DNA from: Roseiarcus sp050010035
GTDB lineage: Bacteria > Pseudomonadota > Alphaproteobacteria > Rhizobiales > Beijerinckiaceae
Direction: 5' to 3'
Assembly: GCA_050010035.1 (NCBI GenBank)
Contig: JBEKLU010000018.1
Coordinates: 1 to 56,789 of the forward strand
DNA length: 56,789 bases
The notes beneath the pieces were generated by a model that saw only the letters and a list, made by a program, of their open reading frames with translations, was not told where the DNA came from and ran no database searches. Each line of letters begins with the position of its first letter. Positions within the stretch are counted from its first letter, which is position 1. This document shows positions 15,912 to 24,956 of this stretch, one piece after another. The translations under genes and the position numbers were made by a program.

Positions 15912-16221
15912 TGCTCTGCAATTTCGAAGTCACTACCGGAAGGCGATCACCGGATAGGCCCGCTCTTGCCCGAGTGCGCCGCGTTCGTTGGTGCCCGTTC
16001 GGTCGATTGGCTCAATTTGCCGATGCAGCGCGGTGAGGGCCGCGCGGCGGAAAAACGTCACGCAAGCGCTTGAAATCACGCAATAGGGCCCTGAAAACGC
16101 GCCGCCCCCGCCTCGCGACCCGCCGCCGCGCCCGCCCCATTGCCCTCGGCCCCTCGCGCCTCTATACCCGCCCCATTCGCTTACGCCGGCCCGTTTCGGC
16201 GAGTGAGCCTTAGGAGCTGCT
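15912..16221 (+). promoter_or_regulatory. thrS upstream region with candidate promoter
   Basis: This 310-bp stretch holds no gene that I can support. TTGCCC (16140-16145), a 17-bp spacer and TATACC (16163-16168) make a plausible promoter about 50 bp before thrS, and AGGAG (16212-16216) is its ribosome site. I see no T-box or attenuator-like leader. Confidence 0.4.
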
Positions 16222-18189
16222 ATGATCCACGTCACCTTCCCCGACGGCGCGCGGCGCGCCTTCGAGCCCGGCCTTTCCGGCGTCGAGATCGCCAAGTCGA
16301 TTTCCCCCTCTCTGGCCAAACGCAGCGTCGCGATGGTGCGCGACGGGGCGCTCGCCGATCTCGCCGACAAGGTCGACGCTGACGCCAAGCTCGAGTTCAT
16401 CGGCCGCGACGATCCGCGCGCGCTCGAACTGATCCGCCACGACGCCGCGCACGTGCTCGCCGAGGCGGTGCAGTCGCTGTGGCCGGATACGCAGGTGACC
16501 ATCGGGCCGGTGATCGAGAACGGCTTCTACTACGACTTCTTCCGCGCCACCCCGTTCACCCCGGAGGATTTTCCCGCCATCGAAAAGCGCATGCGCGAGA
16601 TCGTGGCGCGCGACAAGCCTTTCACCAAGACGGTGATGGGGCGCGAGGAGGCGAAGGGCTATTTCGAGAAGAAGGGCGAGGCGTTCAAGATCGAGCTGAT
16701 CGACGCCATCCCGCCCGACCAGGAGCTCAAGCTCTACAGCCAGGGCGAATGGACCGACCTCTGCCGCGGCCCGCACATGACCTCGACCGGCAGGATCGGC
16801 GACGCCTTCAAGCTGATGAAGGTCGCCGGCGCCTATTGGCGCGGCGATTCGACCAAGCCGATGCTGTCGCGCATCTACGCGACCGCCTTTGCCAAGCGGG
16901 AAGAACTCGACGCCTATCTCAGGCAGCTCGAGGAGGCCGAGAAGCGCGACCACCGCAAGCTCGCGCGCGAGATGGACCTCTTCCACTTCCAGGAGGAAGG
17001 GCCGGGCACGGTGTTCTGGCACCCCAAGGGCTGGACCCTGTTCCAGACTGAGATCGCCTACATGCGCCGCCGGCTCGCCGCCGACTATCAGGAAGTCAGC
17101 GCGCCGCAGGTGCTCGACAAGCATCTCTGGGAGATTTCCGGCCATTGGGGCTGGTATCGCGAAAGCATGTTCATGGCGCGAGCCGCCGGCGAAGACGCCG
17201 AGGCGGAGGACGAGCGCATCTATGCGCTCAAGCCGATGAACTGCCCCGGCCATATCCAGATCTTCAAGAACGGCCTGCGCTCCTATCGCGAGCTGCCGCT
17301 GCGCCTGGCCGAATTCGGCATGGTCCATCGCTACGAGCCCTCGGGCGCGCTGCACGGGGTGATGCGCGTGCGCGCGTTCACCCAGGACGACGCCCACATC
17401 TTCTGCACCGAGGACCAGCTCGCCGAAGAGTGCCTTGAGATCAACGACCTGATCCTGTCGGTGTACAAGGATTTCGGCTTCGACAAGATCGTCGTCAAGC
17501 TGTCGACCCGCCCGGACAAGCGCGTCGGCACGGATGCGATGTGGGATCACGCCGAGGCGGTGATGCTGCGCGTGCTCAACGAGATCAAGGCGCGCCACGC
17601 CGACGTGGTGACCACCGCGATCAATCCGGGCGAGGGCGCCTTCTACGGGCCGAAGTTTGAGTACGTCTTACGCGACGCGATCGGGCGCGACTGGCAGTGC
17701 GGCACGACGCAGGTCGATTTCAATCTGCCCGAGCGCTTCGGCGCCTTCTACATCGCGCCCAACAGCGAGAAGACGACGCCGGTGATGGTCCACCGCGCGA
17801 TCTGCGGCTCGATGGAGCGCTTCACCGGCATCCTGCTCGAGCATTACGCCGGGCACCTGCCGTTGTGGCTGGCGCCCTCGCAAATCGTCGTCTGCACCAT
17901 CACCCAGGAGGGCGACGATTACGCGATGGAGATCGTCGCTCAAGCGCGCAAGCGCGGCCTGCGCGTCGAGGCGGACCTCAGGAACGAAAAGATCAGCTAC
18001 AAGGTGCGCGAGCATTCGCTGGCGAAGGTTCCCGTGCTGATCGCGGTGGGCCGCAAGGAGGCGGCCGAGCGCTCGGTGTCGATCCGCCGGCTCGGCTCGA
18101 ACGAACAGCGCTCCTCGCCGGCGGGGGAAGCGCTCGACGCGCTCGTCGCCGAGGCGACGCCGCCGGACTTGAAGCGGGAGGGGCGATGA
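16222..18189 (+). CDS. thrS: Threonyl-tRNA synthetase
   Basis: 655 residues, full length. Domains in order: TGS (1-62, starting IHVTFPDGARRAFEPG), the second additional/editing domain (about 65-230, with HDAAHVLAEAVQ), the class II catalytic core (about 250-540) and the anticodon-binding domain (about 545-640, IVVCTITQEGDDYA). The zinc and active-site ligands are the Cys of MNCPGHIQIF, the His of QDDAHIF and the His of MVHRAICGS. ATG at 16222 has AGGAG 5 bp ahead. It attaches Thr to tRNA-Thr and clears Ser-tRNA-Thr. Confidence 0.97.
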   Translation: MIHVTFPDGARRAFEPGLSGVEIAKSISPSLAKRSVAMVRDGALADLADKVDADAKLEFIGRDDPRALELIRHDAAHVLAEAVQSLWPDTQVTIGPVIENGFYYDFFRATPFTPEDFPAIEKRMREIVARDKPFTKTVMGREEAKGYFEKKGEAFKIELIDAIPPDQELKLYSQGEWTDLCRGPHMTSTGRIGDAFKLMKVAGAYWRGDSTKPMLSRIYATAFAKREELDAYLRQLEEAEKRDHRKLAREMDLFHFQEEGPGTVFWHPKGWTLFQTEIAYMRRRLAADYQEVSAPQVLDKHLWEISGHWGWYRESMFMARAAGEDAEAEDERIYALKPMNCPGHIQIFKNGLRSYRELPLRLAEFGMVHRYEPSGALHGVMRVRAFTQDDAHIFCTEDQLAEECLEINDLILSVYKDFGFDKIVVKLSTRPDKRVGTDAMWDHAEAVMLRVLNEIKARHADVVTTAINPGEGAFYGPKFEYVLRDAIGRDWQCGTTQVDFNLPERFGAFYIAPNSEKTTPVMVHRAICGSMERFTGILLEHYAGHLPLWLAPSQIVVCTITQEGDDYAMEIVAQARKRGLRVEADLRNEKISYKVREHSLAKVPVLIAVGRKEAAERSVSIRRLGSNEQRSSPAGEALDALVAEATPPDLKREGR

Positions 18190-18215
18190 GCGTTCGGCGA
18201 GGCGAGCGGCTACTC

Positions 18216-18325
18216 CCCCAGGCCCCTCACCCGGCCTCTCCCCGCTTTGCGGGGAGAGGGGCGCGACGGCGCCTCATCTCTCCTCTCCCCGCTTGCGGGG
18301 AGAGGCCGGGTGAGGGGCCGGGGGA
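18216..18325. repeat. Compound palindromic intergenic repeat
   Basis: The outer arms CCCCTCACCCGGCCTCTCCC and GGGGAGAGGCCGGGTGAGGG are reverse complements. Inside are two smaller hairpins, CTCTCCCCGC-TTT-GCGGGGAGAG and CTCTCCCCGC-TT-GCGGGGAGAG. The whole can fold into a cruciform. It lies between thrS and kdsA. A related copy is at about 49955-50025. Elements of this wording are scattered in many Rhizobiales genomes. Confidence 0.8.
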
Positions 18326-18372
18326 TTGGCCGCGAGCGGCGCGCGCGCGCGCGCCCCGCAGGAGCTTCCTCC

Positions 18373-19224
18373 ATGCGCAATAACCCCATCGTCCAGGTCG
18401 GCCGCGGCGCGGGCGCGGTGCGCTTCGGCGCGGCGCTGCCGCTGGCGCTGATCGCCGGTCCCTGCCAGCTCGAAAGCCGCGCCCACGCGCTGGAGATGGC
18501 GGGCGCGCTGAAGGAGATCGCGGCGCGGCTTAGCCTCGGCCTCGTCTTCAAGACCTCCTACGACAAGGCCAATCGCACCTCGGGCGCGAGCGCGCGTGGG
18601 CTCGGCCTGAAGGCGGCGCTGCCGATCTTCGCCGAAATCCGCGAGACGTTCGGCCTGCCCGTGCTGACCGACGTGCACGAGCCGGCGCAATGCGCGCTCG
18701 CGGCTGAGGCGGTCGACGCGTTGCAAATTCCGGCCTTTCTCTGCCGCCAGACCGACCTCTTGGTCGCCGCCGCGCGCACGGGGCGCGCCGTCAACATCAA
18801 GAAGGGGCAGTTCCTGGCGCCCTGGGACATGAAGCACGTCGTGGCCAAGATCGCCGACGCCGGCGGCGCCGACGTCCTCGTCACCGAGCGCGGCGTCAGC
18901 TTCGGCTACAACACGCTCGTCTCCGACATGCGCGCGCTGCCGATCATGGCGCGCGAGACCGGCGCGCCGGTCATTTTCGACGCCACCCATTCGGTGCAGC
19001 AGCCGGGCGGGCAGGGTGCGTCCTCGGGCGGTCAGCGCGAATTCGTCGGCGTGCTGGCGCGCGCGGCGGTGGCGGTCGGCGTCGCCGGCGTCTTCATCGA
19101 GACCCACGAGGACCCCGATTCGGCGCCATCCGACGGCCCCAACATGGTGCCGCTCAAGGATTTCGAGGCGCTGGTCGCCGAATTGCAGGATTTCGACCGA
19201 CTGGCCAAACGGCGGGCGGGATAA
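18373..19224 (+). CDS. kdsA: 3-deoxy-8-phosphooctulonate (KDO-8-P) synthase
   Basis: 283 residues, the usual length. It joins arabinose-5-phosphate and PEP in the cytoplasm to make KDO-8-phosphate for lipopolysaccharide. Signatures include LIAGPCQLES, FKTSYDKANRTS, NIKKGQFLAPWDMK, FGYNTLVSDMR and FDATHSVQQPGGQG. The conserved Asn after KANRT and the Cys in GPCQ are as in known enzymes. ATG at 18373; the 180 bp before it are a palindromic repeat, so it is probably not co-transcribed with thrS. Confidence 0.95.
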   Translation: MRNNPIVQVGRGAGAVRFGAALPLALIAGPCQLESRAHALEMAGALKEIAARLSLGLVFKTSYDKANRTSGASARGLGLKAALPIFAEIRETFGLPVLTDVHEPAQCALAAEAVDALQIPAFLCRQTDLLVAAARTGRAVNIKKGQFLAPWDMKHVVAKIADAGGADVLVTERGVSFGYNTLVSDMRALPIMARETGAPVIFDATHSVQQPGGQGASSGGQREFVGVLARAAVAVGVAGVFIETHEDPDSAPSDGPNMVPLKDFEALVAELQDFDRLAKRRAG

Positions 19225-19291
19225 GTCGTCTAAGGGGGCGTCGGCGCGCCGCCGCTGTCATCGAGCGGTCACGATCGCGGGGTACCCAGGC

Positions 19292-20191
19292 ATGATGGAC
19301 GACTATCTGTTCAGCTACGCGACCGCGAACGATCCCGCGGTCAAGCGCGGGCTCATTCGTCTCGTCGAAAAGGCGACGGGTCAGCCTGAGCTGAAACGGC
19401 TTTACGTCAATAATCAACGCTTTCCCCGCCCGAGCGAGAGCTTCTTGCAGGCGGCGGTGCGCAGTCTGGCGCTCGACGTGCGCTACGACGCCGCGGCGCT
19501 GGCCCGCATTCCCAGAACCGGGCCGGTGGTGTTCGTCGCCAACCATCCCTACGGCGTGCTCGACGGGATCGTGATCGGCTGGCTGGTCGAAAAGCTCCGC
19601 TCGGACTTCGTCGTGCTCACCAACGCCGTGCTGATGCGTGCGCCGGAAGTTCGTCATTTCATCCTTCCCATCGATTTTTCCGAGACCGAGGAAGCGCAGC
19701 GCACCAATCTCAACTCGCGCGCCGCCGCCCGCGCGCGTCTCGAAGCAGGCGGCGCGGTGGTGGTGTTTCCGGCCGGCGGCGTCTCCACCGCGCCCGATGC
19801 GCTGGGGTTCAAGCCCGCGGTCGACGCGCGCTGGCAGCCGTTCGTCGCCCAGCTCATCCAACGCTCGAAGGCGACGGTGGCGCCAGTCTGGTTCGGCGGC
19901 CAGAACAGCCGCCTGTTCCAAATCGCCAGCCATGTCAGCGTGACGCTGCGGCTTTCCCTGCTCTTCCACGAAGTGAAGTCGCGCATCGGCGCCAGTTTTC
20001 CCGTCGCGATCGGCGCGCCGATTCCCTTCGATGACATCGCCGCGATCAAGGATCGTCAGGCGCTCGCCGACCAGCTCAACGCCCGCGTCTACGCCCTGGC
20101 GGCGATCGCGCCCAAGGATCGGGCGAAGCCGCGCCGCACCCAGAAGCTCTTCGCGAAGCTGAGCGGCCTGCGCCCGCGTCGCGCGGCCTGA
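19292..20191 (+). CDS. Lysophospholipid acyltransferase family protein
   Basis: 299 residues. The acyltransferase motif NHPYGVLD (HX4D) is at about residue 87, and FPAGGVSTAP fits the later glycine-rich block. It is related to the putative hemolysin/OlsA-like acyltransferases that esterify lyso-lipids such as lyso-ornithine lipid. Start at the first of two tandem ATGs (19292, 19295). Nothing around it shows its lipid; it stands alone 67 bp after kdsA. Confidence 0.78.
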   Translation: MMDDYLFSYATANDPAVKRGLIRLVEKATGQPELKRLYVNNQRFPRPSESFLQAAVRSLALDVRYDAAALARIPRTGPVVFVANHPYGVLDGIVIGWLVEKLRSDFVVLTNAVLMRAPEVRHFILPIDFSETEEAQRTNLNSRAAARARLEAGGAVVVFPAGGVSTAPDALGFKPAVDARWQPFVAQLIQRSKATVAPVWFGGQNSRLFQIASHVSVTLRLSLLFHEVKSRIGASFPVAIGAPIPFDDIAAIKDRQALADQLNARVYALAAIAPKDRAKPRRTQKLFAKLSGLRPRRAA

Positions 20192-20360
20192 CGCCAATTC
20201 CGCCGACTGGGGACGTCCGACCGCCGTCATGCCCGGCCGTGACGGCGATCCGTGACGTCGTAGCCGATATTACAGAATAAATATCAAAACATTATTGAAG
20301 TTACTTCGTGCAAAGTTTCACTTTAGCTGCGGCGTCCGCCATTCGCCGTCGCGCCCGCGT
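20192..20360. other. Gene-free stretch with an AT-rich centre
   Basis: Between two convergent genes. About 60 bp (20265-20325) are markedly AT-rich with no clear promoter, hairpin or coding potential. No function assigned. Confidence 0.3.
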
Positions 20361-20831
20361 TCAGCCGCGGCCGCGATAGGGCGCGACGCCCTGGTCGGGC
20401 GCCCAGACGCCCTTCGGCAGGCGCCCGGTCTGCCAGAACACGTCGATCGGAATGCCGCCGCGCGGATACCAGTAGCCGCCGATGCGCAGCCAGCGCGGCT
20501 TCAAGAGCGCGGCGAGCTCCTTGCCGATGCGCACCGTGCAGTCCTCGTGAAAGGCGCCGTGATTGCGGAAGCTCGCCAGATGCAGTTTCAGGGACTTGGA
20601 TTCGACGATCCACTTGTCCGGGACGTAGTCGATGACGAGATGGGCAAAATCGGGCTGGCCGGTCACAGGGCAGATCGAGGTGAATTCCGGCGCGGCGAAA
20701 CGGGTGACGTAGTCGACGTCGGGGTGCGGATTGGGCGCGCGTTCGAGCGTCGCCGCGTCCGGGTGGTCAGGTATCTGCGTCGGGCGGCCGAGGTGGGTGA
20801 AAGCGCCGTCGGTTCTTGCGGTCTTGCTCAT
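20361..20831 (-). CDS. queF: NADPH-dependent 7-cyano-7-deazaguanine reductase (preQ0 reductase)
   Basis: 156 residues, the short unimodular QueF type. FTSICPVTGQPDFA contains the nucleophilic Cys, and ESKSLKLHLASFRNHGAFHE is the QueF signature with the catalytic Asp/Glu-His surroundings. It reduces preQ0 to preQ1 for queuosine in tRNA. I start at MSKTARTDGAFTHLG (20831). Other queuosine genes are not nearby. Confidence 0.94.
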   Translation of the reverse strand: MSKTARTDGAFTHLGRPTQIPDHPDAATLERAPNPHPDVDYVTRFAAPEFTSICPVTGQPDFAHLVIDYVPDKWIVESKSLKLHLASFRNHGAFHEDCTVRIGKELAALLKPRWLRIGGYWYPRGGIPIDVFWQTGRLPKGVWAPDQGVAPYRGRG

Positions 20832-21060
20832 GGCGGTTCCATAGCGCCTGGGGCGGGAAAGGCAATGCCGGCCCTCTGCGCCGCGACGGCACGGCCGCGT
20901 TTTAGCGCTCGCCGGGGGAGCCGCCGGTCGCCCGGCGCGCGCCCGCTCCTCCCGCACGACGCGCGACGGCGAATCGTTCGTTCGCTTCGTCTTGCCAAGC
21001 CCGTCGGGTCACGCCAGACTCGGGCGAAGAAGAGCGGTTGTCGGTTAGGGGGATGTCAGC

Positions 21061-21705
21061 ATGGGCGGCTCCGTTTCGATTTGGCTCTACCTCATCTTGG
21101 CGCTGAACTTCGGCATATCCTGGTGGAACGCGAGAAGCTGCGGCCGGGCCTGGGTCGAGTCGAAGGCTGTCGGCGGCTCCATCAGGGCGCTGGTATGGTG
21201 CGGCGCCATCCAGAGCGCCGTCGGCTTTAGTTCGGTCTTCCTGTTCCCGCTGCTGTTCGCCGCGAATGCGCTTTTCCCCGACTATTTCACCGGGGATCAA
21301 CTGAACGGCGCTTTGAGCCTCTGGTATGTCACGATCATTTTTCCGGCGCTCGGCACGGGACTGATCATCACGATCGAGTCCTGGATCGCGGCGTACCGCG
21401 AGCACAGCCTGATGAATATGGGATTCGCCGCCTACAACACCTTCGCGCAAATCCATAACACGATGGGCGCCATCAACGGCATCGGCCCGGCGTTCCAGGC
21501 GGTCGGCAAGATGTTCGCGTCGGTGGCCTCGGGCCGGGGCGACGCCAAGGGCAAGGCGGCGATCCTGGGCGCGATGATCGCCATCGCGGTCGTCGTCATC
21601 GCGCTGAGCGCCGGCGTCATTTTGACCGCCGTGCTGATCCACCGATACGCCGGGACCGTGCCGTTGCCCGCCGCCGCGCCTGCCCCGGCGGCGCGCACCG
21701 CCTGA
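21061..21705 (+). CDS. Unrecognised integral membrane protein
   Basis: 214 residues with about four membrane segments (near 5-22, 45-68, 84-110 and 160-187), a GISWWNARSCGRAWVESKAVG loop-like segment after the first, and an Ala/Pro-rich tail (PLPAAAPAPAARTA). ATG at 21061 follows GGGGGA. I cannot assign a family. Genes of this look (YLILALNFGISWWNA) occur as single hypothetical genes in Rhizobiales. There is no operon partner. Confidence 0.6.
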   Translation: MGGSVSIWLYLILALNFGISWWNARSCGRAWVESKAVGGSIRALVWCGAIQSAVGFSSVFLFPLLFAANALFPDYFTGDQLNGALSLWYVTIIFPALGTGLIITIESWIAAYREHSLMNMGFAAYNTFAQIHNTMGAINGIGPAFQAVGKMFASVASGRGDAKGKAAILGAMIAIAVVVIALSAGVILTAVLIHRYAGTVPLPAAAPAPAARTA

Positions 21706-21824
21706 AAAGGCCGGCGCCTCGTCGCCGCGAGTAGACCGAAATCCGGAGCCGGCCCTGCCGCGGCGCCGCCGCCCATTGCGCGCCGCCGCGCGGGCGACTA
21801 AAGCACGCGCGACCGGATGCGCGC

Positions 21825-22658
21825 TTGATTTCACCAACCGACGCAACACTTCGCGCCCGCGCGGCGCTCGACGAGATCACCGACGCCGCGCGGCGGGCGG
21901 GCGAGATTGCGCTGCGCGATTTTCGCCTCGGCGAGGCGACGAGCGCGCGCGTTCACGCCAAGCACGGCGGCTCGCCGGTCACCGCCGCGGATCTGGCGGT
22001 CGACCGCTACTTGGGCGAACGGCTGCGCGCGGCTTTTCCCGACGCCGCCTGGCTCTCCGAGGAGACGGCGGACGACGCCGCGCGCCTCGACAACGCAAGC
22101 CTTCTCGTCGTCGATCCGATCGACGGCACGCGGGCGTTTCTGGCGGGCGATCCGCGCTGGACGGTGTCGATCGCGCTGGTCCTCGAGGGACGCCCGGTCG
22201 CCGGCGTCGTCCATGCACCGGCCCTGGGAGAGACCTACGCCGCCGCACTCGGCTGCGGGGCAAGGCGCAACGGCGCGCCGATCCGCGCCGCGGCGCGTTC
22301 GACGCTCGATGGAGCGCTGGTCGGCGGGCCCAAACCGATGATCGGCGCACTCGCCACGGCCGCCGGGGCCGAATTCACCGTCGCGCCGCGCATTCCCTCG
22401 CTGGCGCTTCGCCTGGCGCACGTCGCCAGCGGCGCGCTCGACATCGGTCTTGCCTCCGCCAATTCCCACGACTGGGACGTCGCCGCCGCCGACGTGATCT
22501 TGGGCGAGGCGGGCGCGCTTCTCACCGACGCGCATGGACAAATCCTGCGCTATAATGAACAAACGACGCGCCGCGGCGCCTTGCTGGCCTGCGGCGCGAG
22601 CCTCGCGGCGGCGCTCGTCGCGGCGGCGCGGCTGGGCTTGGCCGAGCGGGAGGCATGA
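21825..22658 (+). CDS. Inositol monophosphatase/CysQ-family phosphatase
   Basis: 277 residues. The Li-sensitive metal-dependent phosphatase motifs are WLSEETADD (Glu ligand), VDPIDGTRAFL (DPIDGT) and SHDWDVAAADVILGEAGA (WDxAA). Family members remove phosphate from 3'-phosphoadenosine-5'-phosphate or inositol phosphate. Its place just before the waaA-lpxK genes is typical of the CysQ-like copy in Rhizobiales. A TTG at 21825 is the only start that keeps the first helix. Confidence 0.82.
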   Translation: MISPTDATLRARAALDEITDAARRAGEIALRDFRLGEATSARVHAKHGGSPVTAADLAVDRYLGERLRAAFPDAAWLSEETADDAARLDNASLLVVDPIDGTRAFLAGDPRWTVSIALVLEGRPVAGVVHAPALGETYAAALGCGARRNGAPIRAAARSTLDGALVGGPKPMIGALATAAGAEFTVAPRIPSLALRLAHVASGALDIGLASANSHDWDVAAADVILGEAGALLTDAHGQILRYNEQTTRRGALLACGASLAAALVAAARLGLAEREA

Positions 22659-22787
22659 AACTCGAGAGGGATCGGGAGCGCGCCGACAGTTGCGTTTTCC
22701 GCGTTCGCGGGGCAAAGCGCTCGCGGGCCGCGCCGCGTGACCCGCGTTCGCTTCGCGCCGGCGCGCCTCCCCTGGGGAATTGACGAC

Positions 22788-22946
22788 ATGACGCAAGACG
22801 AATCCTCGACCGACGAATACCGCGATCCCGCGAGAATCGACCTCGTCGGCGTCTTTCCCGACAACGACAGCGCCCAGACGCGTCACATCGTCGTGCATCC
22901 GCATCGCTTCCTCGAGCCGAAGGGCCTCAAGCGCAAACCGGCCTGA
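22788..22946 (+). CDS. 52-residue hypothetical protein
   Basis: ATG at 22788 gives a small acidic-to-basic protein (TQDESSTDEYRDPARIDLVG, then VFPDNDSAQTRHIVVHPH). It lies between the CysQ-like and DUF374 genes, a position often held by a short DUF4170-type gene in relatives, but I cannot confirm that family here. It ends 7 bp before the next gene, so it likely shares the transcript. Confidence 0.5.
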   Translation: MTQDESSTDEYRDPARIDLVGVFPDNDSAQTRHIVVHPHRFLEPKGLKRKPA

Positions 22947-22953
22947 GGGGGCG

Positions 22954-23670
22954 ATGCTCAAACGTTTTGGACGCAGCAGGTTCGTGCAGGAGGCGCTCGG
23001 CTTCCTGCTCGCGCGCTATCTCGGGCTCGTCCGGCGCACCAATCGCTTCGTGCGCGAGCCCGCCGACCTCGATGCGGCGATCGCCGGTCAGACGCCGCTG
23101 ATCGTCGCGATGTGGCATGGGCAGCACCTGATGATCTCCTTCGCGTGGCCGAAATCGATACCGCGGATGGCCGCCCTCATTTCGCGCAGCGGCGACGGCG
23201 GCGCGCAGGCCGCGGCGCTGCACCGGCTCGGCGTGACGCCGGTGCGCGGTTCGGGCGGGCGCGCCGATCGCGCCCGACGCAAGGGCGGCGCTCCGGCGTT
23301 GCGCGAACTGCTACGCCAGCTCGACAGCGGCGCGTCGGTGGCGATGACCGCCGACGCGGCCAAGCGCGCGCGCGTCGCCGGGCTCGGCATCGTCACGCTG
23401 GCGCGCCTTTCCGGACGGCCGATCGCGCCGACCGCGGTGGTGGTCAGCCGGCGCTTCGATTTCAATTCGTGGGACCGCGCGAGCCTCGGCAAGCCGTTCG
23501 GCCGCGGCGCGATCGTCGTCGGCGATCTCATCCACGTGCCGCCCGACGCCGACGAGGCGGCGCTGGAGGCGGCGCGCCGGGCGGTCGAAGCGGGGCTCGA
23601 CGCCGTGCACGCGCGCGCCTACGCGATGGTCGGGGCGCGCGACCCCGGCGCCGACGCGAGGCGCTCATGA
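22954..23670 (+). CDS. DUF374 lysophospholipid-acyltransferase-like protein
   Basis: 238 residues. IVAMWHGQHLMISF holds the HX4-type acyltransferase motif, SRSGDGGAQAAALHRLG and PVRGSGGRADR follow, as in DUF374. These proteins sit with waaA and lpxK in alphaproteobacteria and are thought to act on lipid A or a related precursor at the inner membrane. Its stop overlaps the waaA start (ATGA), so translation is coupled. Confidence 0.85.
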   Translation: MLKRFGRSRFVQEALGFLLARYLGLVRRTNRFVREPADLDAAIAGQTPLIVAMWHGQHLMISFAWPKSIPRMAALISRSGDGGAQAAALHRLGVTPVRGSGGRADRARRKGGAPALRELLRQLDSGASVAMTADAAKRARVAGLGIVTLARLSGRPIAPTAVVVSRRFDFNSWDRASLGKPFGRGAIVVGDLIHVPPDADEAALEAARRAVEAGLDAVHARAYAMVGARDPGADARRS

Positions 23671-24956
23671 GCCTTCCCTTGACGCTCGGCGCCTATCGGC
23701 TCGCCACGCGTCTGGCTTCGCCTTTGAGCGGAGCGTTGCTGTCGCTGCGGCTCAACAAGGCCAAGGAGGATCCGCTGCGCGTCGAGGAACGGCGCGGCTT
23801 CGCCAGCCTCGAGCGTCCCGAGGGGTCGCTGGTCTGGCTGCATGGCGCCAGCGTCGGCGAGTCGCTTTCGCTGTTGCCGCTCGTCGACCGGCTGACCCAG
23901 AGCGGGCGCGGCGCGCTGATGACGACCGGCACCGTCACCTCGGCGCGGCTGTTGGCGCAGCGCTTGCCGGCCGGGGCGCTGCATCAGTTCGCGCCGCTCG
24001 ACGCGCCGGGCTTCATGCGTCGGTTCTTCACCCACTGGCGCCCCGATCTCGCGCTGATCGCCGAGTCCGAATTGTGGCCGAACATGATCCTCGAGGCGCG
24101 CCGCGCCGGTGCGCCGCTGGTGATGGTCAACGCTCGCATGAGCGCGCGGTCCTTTGCGCGCTGGCGGCGCGCGCCCGACTTCATCGCCGCGCTGCTCGGC
24201 CAAGTGGAGCTCTGCCTCGCGCAGAGCGAGGCCGACGCCGAGCGGCTCGCCGAGCTCGGCGCGCGCGCGGTGCGCGTCGCCGGCAATCTGAAGTTCGACG
24301 CGCCGGCGCCGCCCGCCGACCGGCAGGAGCTGGCGGCGCTGGCGGGGCTCACGTCGGGCCGTCAGATCTGGATCGCCGCGTCGACCCATGACGGCGAGGA
24401 GCGCATCGCGGCCGAGGCGCATCGGCGCGTCGCGCGGACCTTTCCCGACGCGCTGACCCTGATCGCGCCGCGCCACCCTTCGCGCGGTGAAGCGATCCTG
24501 GCGCAATTGCAGGGGCTCGGATTGAACTGCGCGCTGCGCTCGCGCGGCGAAAAGCCGGAGCGCGAAACCGCGATCTACGTCTGCGACACCATGGGCGAGC
24601 TCGGCCTCTTCTACCGGCTCGCCGGCGTGGTGATGGTCGGCAAGTCGTTCGTCGGCGAGGGCGGCCAGAACCCGATCGAGGCCGCCAAGCTCGCCAGCGC
24701 CATTTTGCACGGGCCGCGCGTCGACAATTTTTGCGACGTCTATGCGCTGCTCGACGAGGCCGGCGGGGCGGCGCTGGCGCGCGACGACGAAGAGCTCGCG
24801 GCGATGCTGATCGCGCTGTTCGCCGATCCCGCGCGCCTCAGGGCGATGGCCCGCGCCGCCGCCAAGGCGGTGGAGACGCAAGGCGGCGCGGTCGACTGCG
24901 TGATGCAGGCGCTCGCGCCGTTCCTGCCGGCCGCGAACCCGCCGGCGCCGGCGTGA
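23667..24956 (+). CDS. waaA: 3-deoxy-D-manno-octulosonic acid transferase
   Basis: 429 residues. It adds KDO from CMP-KDO to lipid IVA at the inner membrane. An N-terminal hydrophobic anchor precedes the family motifs WLHGASVGESLSLLPL, TTGTVTSARLL, ESELWPNMI, and GKSFVGEGGQNPIEAAKL in the C-terminal domain. The ATG at 23667 overlaps the DUF374 stop, and its TGA overlaps the GTG of lpxK, so the three form one tight operon. It provides the step after kdsA, about 4.4 kb upstream. Confidence 0.93.
   Translation: MSLPLTLGAYRLATRLASPLSGALLSLRLNKAKEDPLRVEERRGFASLERPEGSLVWLHGASVGESLSLLPLVDRLTQSGRGALMTTGTVTSARLLAQRLPAGALHQFAPLDAPGFMRRFFTHWRPDLALIAESELWPNMILEARRAGAPLVMVNARMSARSFARWRRAPDFIAALLGQVELCLAQSEADAERLAELGARAVRVAGNLKFDAPAPPADRQELAALAGLTSGRQIWIAASTHDGEERIAAEAHRRVARTFPDALTLIAPRHPSRGEAILAQLQGLGLNCALRSRGEKPERETAIYVCDTMGELGLFYRLAGVVMVGKSFVGEGGQNPIEAAKLASAILHGPRVDNFCDVYALLDEAGGAALARDDEELAAMLIALFADPARLRAMARAAAKAVETQGGAVDCVMQALAPFLPAANPPAPA

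Noticed and set aside
20232..20265. GTCATGCCCGGCCGTGACGG as a palindromic repeat
   Set aside because: Arms are short and imperfect compared with the two clear repeat copies.
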